Source: Rhizobium aethiopicum
GTDB taxonomy: Bacteria; Pseudomonadota; Alphaproteobacteria; Rhizobiales; Rhizobiaceae
Reading direction: 5' to 3'
Assembly (NCBI RefSeq): GCF_014197535.1
Contig: NZ_JACIFV010000013.1
Coordinates: 1 to 64,000, forward strand
Length of the DNA stretch: 64,000 nt
The position numbers and the translations under genes were made by a program. This document shows positions 46,099 to 54,324 of the stretch, piece after piece. Positions within the stretch are counted from its first letter, which is position 1, and each line of letters starts with the position of its first letter. A model generated the notes under the pieces. It did not search any database and had not been told where the DNA came from. It was given only the letters and a program-made list of their open reading frames with translations.

Positions 46099-46135
46099 GG
46101 ACTAAAGTCCCTATACGCGTTACGACTAAAGTCCC
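46099..46135. promoter_or_regulatory. Two GACTAAAGTCC elements, candidate activator sites
   Basis: GGACTAAAGTCC (46099-46110) is palindromic (GGACT-N2-AGTCC) and is repeated as GACTAAAGTCCC at 46124-46135, 25 bases apart start to start, about two and a half helical turns. Paired short dyads of the ACTTTAGT type upstream of a promoter suit LuxR/NarL-type response regulators. The regulator is unknown. Confidence 0.5.
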
Positions 46136-46567
46136 AATCTAAGGCCGTCGTAATAGAGTCCCTGAAGATTACGTCCACAGAAATGCAATACAAGGCTGTA
46201 AAATTCAGGAGAAATCCCTTGAGTATTGCGGTAGCCCGTCGCGACGTATGCGCGATTCTCCCCTCGAGTTATATATACTATAAATTGATCTTAGATGCAC
46301 TTAGTCAGTTCGAGCTAAAATTAGGGCAATATTAACGGGTCCTCGTTTTGATGTTCGCGCGACGGTCGGACCCACATCGCTCCGCTCCGGGTAGGCCGGT
46401 GGAAGGCGTGAACGGCGCCCGAAGAGGGCGGTCTTTGGCTTGCGCTTTCGCCACAGGCGGCGGCTCACCACCGCGATGGTCCCGCAACTCGACATGCTGA
46501 CAACGTGGCTGATAACCGAATCCGGCCTACCGCCTCCCTTCCTCAGGTCATAGTCGTCCTGCTTCCG

Positions 46568-46969
46568 CTAGTCCTCGCCATCAAACCGCGGCAGCGGCTG
46601 AATATTTTCCGCCCAGGGCAGAGCCGACCGGCACCATATCTGTTTCTTTGGCGTCAGGTCCCGCCGCTGGTCGATGCCGCCGAGACGGATGCCGATCGCA
46701 CCGCCTTCGCCATCCGTGCGATAGAGCGGTGATCCGCAATTCGGACAGAAGAATTGCCGGCTGAGGGCGCCGCTGTCGCCATGTTTCGCATAGCTGCGCG
46801 GTTGGCCCGAAATAAGCGTGAAGCTTTGCGGTTGCGCCGGCGCGGTGACGCGATAGGCCGAGCCCGTCAATCGTTGGCAATCGGTGCAGTGGCAGATCGT
46901 GACCCGCTCCGGATCGATTTCCGCCTGATAGCGGATTGCGCCGCAATGACATCCTCCCGTTATATGCAT
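46568..46969 (-). CDS. GFA-family (CENP-V) zinc-binding protein
   Basis: A 133-residue protein of the glutathione-dependent formaldehyde-activating (GFA) family. The zinc ligands are clear: GCHCGAIRY, ICHCTDCQRLTG and FFCPNCGSPLY. The start at 46969 follows AGGAGTTG; the longer frame upstream overlaps the peptidase gene and is not used. Ten bases after the S10 peptidase stop, so likely co-transcribed. The formaldehyde link is by family name only. Confidence 0.93.
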   Translation of the reverse strand: MHITGGCHCGAIRYQAEIDPERVTICHCTDCQRLTGSAYRVTAPAQPQSFTLISGQPRSYAKHGDSGALSRQFFCPNCGSPLYRTDGEGGAIGIRLGGIDQRRDLTPKKQIWCRSALPWAENIQPLPRFDGED

Positions 46970-46979
46970 CGGCAACTCC

Positions 46980-48509
46980 TCAATCCGCCGGCTGTGCGGC
47001 CGGGCGTGCGGCATAGAAGGCCTTGGCATCGGCCGTGAAGGCGGCCCGTTGATCGGCTTGCGTGTAGAACATATGGCCGCCATGATAGAGCTTCAGCCCG
47101 ACGCGGCCATCGGCGAGCGACGGCGGCAGGTGGTCGACCACGTAGCGGCTGACGCTGTAAGGCGTCACCAGATCGCTGTAGCCATGCGCGATCAGCAGAT
47201 GGAAGGCCGTGTTCGAGGCGAGCAGCTGCCTGATGTCGTCGGTGGCGCTCGCCTGGAAGCGCGCACCGCCGCCGCGGCCGCCGCCCCATTCCCAGCGCCG
47301 GCTGATATCGCTGTCGAGCAGCGAGTAGGTCATTTCGGTTTTGAAGCCGAGCTCGTTACGGGCATAATCGGCGAAGGCGCCGCCATAGGCGCGGGCGAAG
47401 CCATCGAGGATGGCGTCGTCGCCGCGGTCGTAATCAGATTCCGGAAAGGGATCGGGCGCCGCGAAGGACGCATCGTAGGGGCTTGTCACCTGGCCGCCGC
47501 CGTCCGAGTGCTTGACGAAGGAATTGCCTGGGAAGCCGCGGTTGCGGGCGACGATATCCTGCGGAATGCCGGTTAGCCCGGCGATCCTGCCATAGAAGGC
47601 TGCAGCATCGGCGCCCGTCGGCGGCGGGCCGGCGAGCGTCGTCAAATAATCGCCGAGCGCGAAACGCTCCGCTTGCTTCTGCTTCTCCTCGGTAAAGCCA
47701 TTGTGCCGGTCGAGTTCGGCCGCAGCCAGCGACGGCAGCTCGAGCGCCGCGCCGAGTGCGAACTGGTCGGCATCGAACATCAGCTGCCCTTCGAGCAGCG
47801 GCGAGAGCATCACGGCGCCGGCGACGACAATGCCCTGGCTTTCCTGCAGGGTGGAAGCGACCTTCGCGGCGCGGAAACCGCCGTAGCTTTCGCCAAGCAG
47901 ATATTTCGGCGAGTTGGAACGGTTGTTATGCGCGACATAGAGCGCGATCGCCTTGGCGATGCTCTGGGCATCCGAGTTGACATTGTAATAGTTGGAGGCG
48001 TCGTCGGCCTTCGCCGTCCGGCTCCAGCCGGTGCCGATCGGATCGATCAGCACGAGATCGGTAAAGTCGAGCCAGCTATGCTCGTTATCGACGAGTTTCG
48101 CATGGGCGCCGTCGCGTGCCTGAGGCCCGAAATCGAGCACTTTGGGCCCGACCAGCCCGAGATGCAGAAAGGCGGAGGCCGCGCCCGGCCCGCCGTTGAA
48201 GACAAAGGTCAGCGGCCGATCCGGCTCGCCACCCTTGGCGACATAGGCGGTGTAGAAGATCGCGCTGGTCTGGGCTCCGTCCTGGCCGAAGAGATCAAGA
48301 GTGCCGGCGGTCGCCGTATAGGCGATCTTCCGGCTATCGACCGTCAGCTCGTGCTCGGTGACGGAGTCGGCTGGCAGCAACTTCAGCACGCCGTCGCGCG
48401 CACTACGCTCGACATTTGCCTGGCGCCCGCCGCCTTCCTGCGCCGGGGAAAGGGCGGGCCCCAGCGATGCCATCAACGCGGTGAGCAGAAACAGGGTTCG
48501 TATGCGCAC
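46980..48509 (-). CDS. Serine carboxypeptidase-like (S10) exported protein
   Basis: A 509-residue alpha/beta-hydrolase of peptidase family S10, exported (signal MRIRTLFLLTALMASLGPALS). Typical features: PLTFVFNGGPGAASAFLHLG (oxyanion region), DPIGTGWSR, nucleophile Ser in LLGESYGGFRAAKVA near residue 207, and the catalytic His in LYHGGHMFY near the C terminus. Bacterial members of this type are poorly characterised; peptidase or acyltransferase activity is inferred. Upstream of the GFA gene. Confidence 0.92.
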   Translation of the reverse strand: MRIRTLFLLTALMASLGPALSPAQEGGGRQANVERSARDGVLKLLPADSVTEHELTVDSRKIAYTATAGTLDLFGQDGAQTSAIFYTAYVAKGGEPDRPLTFVFNGGPGAASAFLHLGLVGPKVLDFGPQARDGAHAKLVDNEHSWLDFTDLVLIDPIGTGWSRTAKADDASNYYNVNSDAQSIAKAIALYVAHNNRSNSPKYLLGESYGGFRAAKVASTLQESQGIVVAGAVMLSPLLEGQLMFDADQFALGAALELPSLAAAELDRHNGFTEEKQKQAERFALGDYLTTLAGPPPTGADAAAFYGRIAGLTGIPQDIVARNRGFPGNSFVKHSDGGGQVTSPYDASFAAPDPFPESDYDRGDDAILDGFARAYGGAFADYARNELGFKTEMTYSLLDSDISRRWEWGGGRGGGARFQASATDDIRQLLASNTAFHLLIAHGYSDLVTPYSVSRYVVDHLPPSLADGRVGLKLYHGGHMFYTQADQRAAFTADAKAFYAARPAAQPAD

Positions 48510-48613
48510 GATTTGTCCTCCGGCGGATGCGGGCTGAGATAGCGTAGCATCCGCGGCTGGCGACCGGCATCAAGAGATGGTGATGGGCCAGTGAGCGTAG
48601 AGCCGCGGGCGGC

Positions 48614-49903
48614 TCAGACTTTCTCAACCGCGTGCACATTCACTTCAAGTGCTCGGCCGGCTCTCCAGCCGTTGATTGCCGCCCCGAGCCCGAGCGCGAC
48701 GAACAGAACGGCACACCAGGAAAAGCTTCCGGTCCAGCCGCGGATGAGGCCGACGATCAACGGGCCGATTGCGGCGAGCAGATAGCCGACGCATTGCGCC
48801 ATGCCGGAGAGATGGGCGGCCACATCGGGATCGCGCGAGCGCAGCACGATCGTCGTCATGGCGGCCGCGATCAGTCCGCCCTGGCCGATGCCTTGCAGCA
48901 CCGCCCACAGCCAGACGCTCGAAAGCGGCGCAAAGAGCAGTCCAAGCAGAGCGCTGACGGCGACGCCGCAGAGGCCGGCATTGATCAATCGCTGATCCCG
49001 GCCGCGCACGGCGATATGCGGCACGACGAGGCAGGAGGCCGCTTGCACCATCACCGAGAGCGAAACGATCGCCCCGGCCGTGACGCCGTCGAGCCCGCGT
49101 TCGCGCAGGATGGGAACGAGCCAGCCGAAGACGCAGTAGGCAAGCGCCGATTGCAGCCCCATGAACAGCGTAACCTGCCAGGCCAGCCGGTCCCGCCAGA
49201 GTCCGTCGACGCGAAAGCCGTTTCGCCTTGCTCCGGCGCCGCCGCGAAGAACCTGCGGCAGCCATATGAGGCCGATGGCGAGCGCCGGCAGCGCCCAGGC
49301 GGCGAGCGCGCCGTCGAGAGAGCCGCCGAGCGCATGTTCGATCGGCAGGGTCAGCCCGGCCGCACTGGCAGCACCTGCGCAGAGCGCCATCGTATAGAAG
49401 CCGGTCATCAGCGCGGCGCGCGTGGGGAAGTCCCGCTTCACCAGTCCCGGCAGCAGCACGTTGCCGACGGCGATGCAGGCACCGGCCAGGGCCGTACCGA
49501 TAAAGAGCAGCGGCACGGAGGAAAGCCCGCGCAAGGCTGTGCCGAGCGCAAGCAGCAGGAGAACGCCGAGCAGTGTGCGTTCGGTTCCGATGCGCTGGGC
49601 AAGGCGAGGCGCAAGCGGTGAGAAGACGCCGAGGCAGACGACCGGAAGCGTCGTCAGCAGGCTGGCGCCGAGCGCGCCCAGCCCGAGTTCGGAGCGGATC
49701 TCCGGCAGGAGCGCCGAGGCGCTCGAAAAGACCGGGCGCAGGTTGAAAGCGATCAGCACGAGGCTCGCGCCGAGCAGCAAGCTGGCAGCACCATTCCGCA
49801 CCGGCGCTGCCTGCGCGGCGGGAAGGCTGCCGGCCTCGGCATCGATCAGCAATTCGTCGGACACGTCAAGTGTGATCGCGGCAGCGTTGGAAGGTGTATT
49901 CAT
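48614..49903 (-). CDS. MFS transporter, CynX/NimT-like
   Basis: A 429-residue major-facilitator protein with twelve membrane segments, of the cyanate/2-nitroimidazole transporter group (GASLVLIAFNLRPVFSSASALL at the start of helix 1, LLTTLPVVCLGVFSPLAPRLA and VGNVLLPGLVKRDFPTRAAL). About 40 hydrophilic residues precede the first helix. Its start overlaps the GntR regulator stop by four bases, so regulator and transporter form one transcript. Substrate unknown. Confidence 0.92.
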   Translation of the reverse strand: MNTPSNAAAITLDVSDELLIDAEAGSLPAAQAAPVRNGAASLLLGASLVLIAFNLRPVFSSASALLPEIRSELGLGALGASLLTTLPVVCLGVFSPLAPRLAQRIGTERTLLGVLLLLALGTALRGLSSVPLLFIGTALAGACIAVGNVLLPGLVKRDFPTRAALMTGFYTMALCAGAASAAGLTLPIEHALGGSLDGALAAWALPALAIGLIWLPQVLRGGAGARRNGFRVDGLWRDRLAWQVTLFMGLQSALAYCVFGWLVPILRERGLDGVTAGAIVSLSVMVQAASCLVVPHIAVRGRDQRLINAGLCGVAVSALLGLLFAPLSSVWLWAVLQGIGQGGLIAAAMTTIVLRSRDPDVAAHLSGMAQCVGYLLAAIGPLIVGLIRGWTGSFSWCAVLFVALGLGAAINGWRAGRALEVNVHAVEKV

Positions 49904-50577
49904 GACAGGATCATTCGGTCGAGTGCGGCAAGAACGGGCGCCATGAAGCGGCGCACCGCCGCATCCGCCTGGTCGGGATCACCGGTGTCGATCGCATCGA
50001 CGATATCTGCATGCGCCTGCATGTCGGGTTCGGGAATATCCTTGCCGAGCGTCGCCGCAATGGTGTCGGCGATCGAGGCCGAGAAGAAAGCGTAGATCTC
50101 GATCATTGCCCGATTGCCGGAAGCAGCGATGACTGCCCTGTGAAAGGCGAGGTCCCGTTCGATGAAGGCGGTTTCATCGCCGCCGGCGTAACTGCCGCGT
50201 TCATTCAGCAGCCAGCGCAGCTCGGCAATCGTCTCCGGCGTCTTGCGCATCGCCGTCAGCCGTGCCGCCTCGACATCGAGTGCGCAGCGCGCTTCGAACT
50301 GATCGCGCAGGCTGGCGCGCCGCGCCATGGTCAGCGGCCGGCTGGCGTCGCTGGTCGAACGCACATAGGTGCCCGACCCCTGCCGCGTTTCGAGATAACC
50401 CTGGGAGACAAGCACCCGCACCGCCTCGCGCACCGTGCCGCGGCTGACGGAGAGCGTGGCCGACAGCGAGGCCTCGTTCGGCAGCTTGTCGCCGACGGCC
50501 CAGCGCTTGCCGACAATGTCGCTGCGGATTGCCTCGATCGCCTCATCGGCGAGATTGGTCTTGCTGAGCGCCTGCAT
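49900..50577 (-). CDS. GntR-family (FadR subfamily) regulator
   Basis: A 225-residue regulator. The winged HTH has VGDKLPNEASLSATLSVSRG and REAVRVLVSQGYLETRQGSG, and the C-terminal FCD helical domain contains ERDLAFHRAVIAASGNRAMI with His/Asp metal-ligand pattern (D..FH). First gene of the pair with the MFS transporter. A 41-base perfect palindrome abuts the start codon and is the obvious autoregulatory operator. Confidence 0.93.
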   Translation of the reverse strand: MQALSKTNLADEAIEAIRSDIVGKRWAVGDKLPNEASLSATLSVSRGTVREAVRVLVSQGYLETRQGSGTYVRSTSDASRPLTMARRASLRDQFEARCALDVEAARLTAMRKTPETIAELRWLLNERGSYAGGDETAFIERDLAFHRAVIAASGNRAMIEIYAFFSASIADTIAATLGKDIPEPDMQAHADIVDAIDTGDPDQADAAVRRFMAPVLAALDRMILS

Positions 50578-50618
50578 CTTCTACTCATAAAGTCATCAGA
50601 TGACTTTATGAGTAGAAG
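50578..50618. promoter_or_regulatory. 41-base perfect palindrome abutting the gntR start codon
   Basis: Two 20-base arms, 50578-50597 and 50599-50618, are exact inverted copies around the central A at 50598. The inner part is ATAAAGTCATC-A-GATGACTTTAT; the outer part carries CTTCTACT/AGTAGAAG. It begins at the base before the ATG on the minus strand, so it also covers the ribosome-binding region. FadR-subfamily proteins bind GT-containing dyads. Strong operator candidate; as RNA it would also form a hairpin over the start. Confidence 0.85.
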
Positions 50619-50653
50619 AACTCCGATCGTCCGTCAATGCTGGAAATTCAGGC

Positions 50654-50682
50654 AATAAAAAGGGCCGCCTCGGCGACCCTTT
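50654..50682 (-). terminator. Intrinsic terminator of the 23-residue peptide gene
   Basis: On the minus strand AAAGGG/CCCTTT (50682-50677 with 50664-50659) plus inner GC pairs give an 11-step stem with one mismatch and a 2-base loop, then TTTTTATT at 50661-50654. A good rho-independent terminator 59 bases after the stop of the small gene. Confidence 0.8.
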
Positions 50683-50740
50683 CCATGAGTTTGGCCTCGA
50701 ACTGGCCTGGACTGCCAAAGCAGCCTCAGGAAGGCGGGTC

Positions 50741-50812
50741 TTAGAGCGAGGGCTGCCTCGCTTTCATCACCACTTCCATGCCCGATACGAGGTCCGAAAT
50801 CTCATTAGACAT
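50741..50812 (-). CDS. 23-residue peptide gene with a very strong Shine-Dalgarno
   Basis: A tiny open frame starting ATG 50812 and ending at 50741. It is preceded by AAGGAAGGTGATCC, close to a full anti-16S complement, much stronger than typical here. The peptide begins MSNEISDLVSGMEVV and ends KARQPSL. It has its own terminator 59 bases downstream, giving a short single-gene transcript. The GMEV tetrapeptide resembles the core of PqqA, but the Tyr needed for PQQ is absent and no pqq genes are near, so PqqA itself is excluded. It could be a leader, a signalling peptide, or the coding part of a dual-function small RNA. No known family recognised. Confidence 0.55.
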   Translation of the reverse strand: MSNEISDLVSGMEVVMKARQPSL

Positions 50813-51081
50813 TGGATCACCTTCCTTTCGTTCTGTTGCTGATAAGAGAAAAGGTAGGATGATTCGCGCCAGATGCAAGAAGAAATTGCAATCGAGGCAT
50901 CCCTCTGGGCCGGACCCGCGTTCACAAAAGAACACAGGCTTTCGCCGAATTTGAAGTTTCACCCGGTCACCAAACCGTCATGATCGGCCTGCAAATCAGT
51001 CGCGCGTTAAGCTGTTATTAGCCGTGGCGTTCGACAATTTAAAGCATGCCCGCCGATGCCGCGGGTTCCGGAGCAAAAGCC

Positions 51082-51894
51082 ATGTGTCGCTGGGCAGCCT
51101 ATCGCGGAGACCCTCTCTACCTCGAGGAGCTGGTATCCTCGCCCGCCCATTCGCTGATCGAGCAGTCCCATTGCGCCACCCGCGCCAAGACGGCGACCAA
51201 TGGCGACGGCTTCGGCATCGCCTGGTATGGCGACAGGCCCGAACCCGGCCGCTACCGCGACATCCTGCCGGCCTGGTCGGATTGCAATCTGAAGAGCCTG
51301 GCGCGGCAGATCCGTTCGCCGCTCTTCCTCGCCCATGTCCGTGCCGCCACCGGCGGCGGCACGCGCCGGGACAATTGCCATCCCTTCACCCACGATACTT
51401 GGTCATTCATGCACAACGGCCAGATATCGGGCTTCGAGCGCTTGCGCCGGCCGATGGAGGCGACGCTTGACGACGAGCTGTTCAATGCCCGCAGCGGCAC
51501 GACCGATTCCGAGCTGATGTTCCTGCTGGCGCTGCAGTTCGGCCTGCGCGAGGCGCCGATCGCCGCTATGGCTGATATGATCGGCTTCGTCGAAGATCTC
51601 GCCGAAAATACCATTGGCTCGATCCTGCTGCGCTTTACCGCCGCCTTCTCCGACGGCAAGTCGCTCTATGCGATCCGCTATGCCACCGATCGCAGGGCGC
51701 CGACGCTCTACGCCTCGCCCGTCGGTGCCGGCTACTGCCTCGTCTCCGAACCGCTGAACGACGATGTCGACGCCTGGGCGGAGATTCCTGATGGCAGCGC
51801 GGTCATCGTCGGCAAAAACGGTATCGATGTCGCCGAATTCCGTCCGGAAAAGCCGAGCAAAGCCAAATCGCAGCGCGTGGCTATCTCGGCATAA
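51082..51894 (+). CDS. Class II glutamine amidotransferase (YafJ-like)
   Basis: A 270-residue N-terminal-nucleophile amidotransferase. Start 51082 gives MCRWAAYRG with Cys2 as the catalytic nucleophile once Met1 is removed; the longer frame from 51046 would block this. Other landmarks: NGDGFGIAWYGD, FLAHVRAATGGG (Arg for glutamine carboxylate), NCHPFTHDTWSFMHNGQI and SGTTDSELMFLL. Stand-alone members (YafJ/EgtC-like) hydrolyse glutamine or gamma-glutamyl amides. EgtC of ergothioneine synthesis belongs here, but no egtB/egtD is nearby, so the assignment is generic. Confidence 0.92.
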   Translation: MCRWAAYRGDPLYLEELVSSPAHSLIEQSHCATRAKTATNGDGFGIAWYGDRPEPGRYRDILPAWSDCNLKSLARQIRSPLFLAHVRAATGGGTRRDNCHPFTHDTWSFMHNGQISGFERLRRPMEATLDDELFNARSGTTDSELMFLLALQFGLREAPIAAMADMIGFVEDLAENTIGSILLRFTAAFSDGKSLYAIRYATDRRAPTLYASPVGAGYCLVSEPLNDDVDAWAEIPDGSAVIVGKNGIDVAEFRPEKPSKAKSQRVAISA

Positions 51895-51930
51895 TCCTTT
51901 CCGAAAAACGGGATCGATTTTCGAGGTGGA

Positions 51931-53139
51931 CTATGCGCGGAAGCGTCCGGCGATCAGCGCCGCCAGCCTTTCGGCGACCTCTTCCTTCGTCAGGTCTGGC
52001 CATTGCTCGACGCCGTCGTGGCGAATGAGTTTGACGCTGTTGCGGCTGCCGCCCATGATGCCGGTCGCAGGCGAAACATCATTGGCGACGATCAGGTCGG
52101 CGCCCTTCCGCTCGAGCTTCGCCCTGGCATTGCTTTCCACGTCCTGGGTCTCGGCGGCAAAGCCGATCACCAGCTTCGGCCGCATCGTGTGATGTCCGAG
52201 AGTCTTCAAGATGTCGGGGTTCTCGGTCAGCGCCAGCGTCGGAATGGATTCGCCGGGATGTTTCTTTAGTTTCTGGTCGGCGGCCGAGGCTACGCGCCAG
52301 TCCGCCACCGCCGCCACCATCACGGCGATATCGGCCGGCAGCGCCGCCAGCACGGCATCACGCATCTCCTCGGCCCGCTCGACATGGACGACATTGACGC
52401 CGACCGGATCGGCGATCGTCACCGGCCCGGAGACGAGCGTCACCTCGGCCCCGAGCTTGGCCAGGGCTGCGGCGATCGCATGCCCCTGCCGGCCGGAGGA
52501 GCGGTTGGCGATGTAGCGCACCGGATCGATCGGCTCATGGGTCGGTCCTGACGTGACGATCGCCTTGCGTCCCTTCAGCGGCCTTTCTCCCTCGTCGAGC
52601 ATGGTTTCGGCCGCAGCGACGATCTCCAGGGGCTCCGCCATCCGGCCGATCCCCGCCTCCCGGCTTTCGGCCATCTCACCGGCCATCGGCCCGACGAAGC
52701 GCACGCCGTCTTCCCTGAGCCTCGCCGCATTGCGCCGTGTCGCCGGATGTGCCCACATGCGAGGGTTCATAGCCGGCGCGGCAAGCACCGGCCTGTCCGT
52801 CGCCAGAAGCAAGGTCGAGGCGAGGTCATCGGCAAGGCCGTTCGCCATTTTCGCCATCAGATCGGCGCTGGCGGGGGCGATGATCACGAGATCGCAGTCG
52901 CGCGCCAGCCTGATATGGCCGACATCCTGTTCGTCCTGCCGCGAAAAGAGATCGACGAAGACATGGTCCGCCGCCAGCGCGCCGACCGCAAGCGGCGTAA
53001 CGAACTCCTGCGCCCCCTTGGTCATGACCGGGCGCACGCTGGCACCGCGCTCGCGCAGCCGACGGATCAGATCCAGGCTCTTATAGGCGGCGATGCCGCC
53101 CGAGATGATGAGGAGGATGCGTTTGCCGCTGAGAGCCAT
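51931..53139 (-). CDS. coaBC: Phosphopantothenoylcysteine decarboxylase/synthetase
   Basis: A 402-residue bifunctional enzyme of coenzyme A synthesis. The N-terminal flavin-dependent CoaC domain (residues 1-185) has RILLIISGGIAAYKSLDLI, the catalytic His in DVGHIRLAR and the PAMNPRMWAHPAT motif. The C-terminal CoaB domain starts at VTSGPTHEPIDPVRYIANRS and includes GFAAETQDVESNARAKLERK. Full length. Single gene on the minus strand, upstream of a rhizobial repeat. Confidence 0.97.
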   Translation of the reverse strand: MALSGKRILLIISGGIAAYKSLDLIRRLRERGASVRPVMTKGAQEFVTPLAVGALAADHVFVDLFSRQDEQDVGHIRLARDCDLVIIAPASADLMAKMANGLADDLASTLLLATDRPVLAAPAMNPRMWAHPATRRNAARLREDGVRFVGPMAGEMAESREAGIGRMAEPLEIVAAAETMLDEGERPLKGRKAIVTSGPTHEPIDPVRYIANRSSGRQGHAIAAALAKLGAEVTLVSGPVTIADPVGVNVVHVERAEEMRDAVLAALPADIAVMVAAVADWRVASAADQKLKKHPGESIPTLALTENPDILKTLGHHTMRPKLVIGFAAETQDVESNARAKLERKGADLIVANDVSPATGIMGGSRNSVKLIRHDGVEQWPDLTKEEVAERLAALIAGRFRA

Positions 53140-53261
53140 GGCCTTCTACCCGTTGCCTTTTCTGACCTACCCCGACCCTAAGCCTTTGGCGGAGAACATG
53201 CAATCGCGCGGACGACAGGTATCGGGTCTGCTCGAGACGGGCGACTGGTTGCGTCGGCGAA

Positions 53262-53407
53262 GACCCCCCACAAGGGGGAGGGGCTTGGATGCCGCGCCGC
53301 CCATATCCCTTCCATCGTCTCATCCGCAGAAAGGCCGATGCCTGTCTCAGTTGGTGCAACGTGTTAGCCCCTCCCCCTTGTGGGGAGGGGTTGGGGAGGG
53401 GTCTTTT
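53262..53407. repeat. GC-rich intergenic inverted repeat
   Basis: Perfect 20-base inverted arms CCCCACAAGGGGGAGGGGCT (53266-53285) and its complement at 53366-53385, with G-rich extensions (TTGGGGAGGGGTC) on the right and an 80-base unique centre. Such CCCCTCCCCCTTGTGGGG units are a common rhizobial intergenic repeat. It fills most of the 296-base spacer between coaBC and the SDR gene; nothing else is seen there. Confidence 0.75.
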
Positions 53408-53435
53408 CCGGTCGATGGCGGCAGCCCCCGCCGTC

Positions 53436-54200
53436 TCAACTGCGGCTGATTGAAATGCCGCCGTCGACCAGCGAAGCCGTGCCGGTGACGAAGCTTGCGT
53501 CGTCGGAGGCGAGGTAGAGAACCGAGCGGGCGACTTCATCAGGTGTGGCGACGCGTTTCAGCGCGTGCATAGCGGTGATCGCGGCCTGCTTCTCCGTCGT
53601 ATCGTTCACGCCCCGGTACATGTCGGTATCGACGGCGCCTGGCAGGATGGCGTTGACGCGCACGCCCTGCGGCCCGAACTCGGCGGCGAGCGCCTGCGTC
53701 AGGCCGATCAGGCCGGATTTGCTGGCGGCATAGGCTGCAACGCCGGGAAAGGCGAAGCTGTAGCCGACGAAGGTCGAGGTGAAGATCACCGAGCCGCCGC
53801 CATGTTCCGTCATCGCGCCGATCTGATGTTTGGCAGCGAGAAAGGAGGCGGTGAGATTGACGGCCACTGCCTCGCTGAAGCCTGCTTCCGAGACTCCGGT
53901 GCTCGGACCGGCTTCGCCGATGATGCCGGCATTGTTGAAGGCGATATCGAGCTTGCCGTAGTTGGTGACGGCAGCCGCGACCAGCGCCTTATGATAATCT
54001 TCCGAGCGGACGTCGCCGGCAACCGCAATGGCCTCGCCGCCCTCTGCCTCGATCTCCGCGACGAGGCTGTCGAGTTCGGCTTGACGGCGGGCGCCGACGA
54101 CGACCTTGGCGCCTTCGGCCGCAAAGAGCTTTGCCGTGACGCGGCCGATGCCGGAGCTTGCGCCGGTAACGATCGCGACCTTGTTGTTCAAGCGGTTCAT
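53436..54200 (-). CDS. SDR-family oxidoreductase
   Basis: A 254-residue classical short-chain dehydrogenase. Cofactor motif VTGASSGIGRVTAKLFAAEG, then DIAFNNAGIIGE (NNAG), the Ser-Tyr-Lys triad with AYAASKSGLIGLTQAL, and a C-terminal VLYLASDDASFVTGTASLVDGG. Arg/Lys after the first strand suggests NADP preference (VVVGARRQAEL). Divergent from a LysR regulator 124 bases away that probably controls it. Substrate unknown. Confidence 0.94.
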   Translation of the reverse strand: MNRLNNKVAIVTGASSGIGRVTAKLFAAEGAKVVVGARRQAELDSLVAEIEAEGGEAIAVAGDVRSEDYHKALVAAAVTNYGKLDIAFNNAGIIGEAGPSTGVSEAGFSEAVAVNLTASFLAAKHQIGAMTEHGGGSVIFTSTFVGYSFAFPGVAAYAASKSGLIGLTQALAAEFGPQGVRVNAILPGAVDTDMYRGVNDTTEKQAAITAMHALKRVATPDEVARSVLYLASDDASFVTGTASLVDGGISISRS

Positions 54201-54307
54201 GCTTCCATCTCCTATGTTCGAGCGGGCGGCCCTTGCCGTCCGTTTCGTTGACCAGAAGATGGCATTTTCTTTTCGTTCGGATTAGTCTCCAGATTGAGGA
54301 ACTCGAA

Positions 54308-54322
54308 TTCGGAAATACCGAA
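54308..54322. promoter_or_regulatory. Candidate LysR dyad in the SDR/LysR spacer
   Basis: TTCGG-AAATA-CCGAA (54308-54322), a perfect inverted repeat directly before the lysR start, with a second CGTTCGGA half-site near 54274-54281. Suits autoregulation by the adjacent LysR protein; positional inference. Confidence 0.45.
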
Positions 54323-54324
54323 CG

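Larger units (their letters stand above)
45942..46567. other. 626-base leader/promoter region of the secretion operon
   Basis: Unusually long, A+T-rich spacer with no supported gene (a 64-codon minus-strand frame at 46301-46495 has no family pattern). It contains the hairpin at 46035-46068, the paired GACTAAAGTCC elements at 46099-46134, and runs such as TATATATACTATAAATTG near 46270. It must carry the promoter of the minus-strand operon; the GFA gene converges from the other side only by its 3' end. Confidence 0.55.

Noticed and set aside
46301..46495. 64-codon minus-strand frame in the secretion operon upstream region
   Set aside because: Basic, no family resemblance, no good ribosome-binding site; treated as non-coding spacer.
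50741..50812. PqqA precursor of PQQ
   Set aside because: Shares GMEV but lacks the Tyr used to build PQQ, and no pqqB-E genes are in the window.
51082..51894. EgtC of ergothioneine biosynthesis, which would pair with the proposed catabolic cluster
   Set aside because: The protein is a generic YafJ-like class II amidotransferase and no egtB or egtD is nearby; the link is tempting but unsupported.
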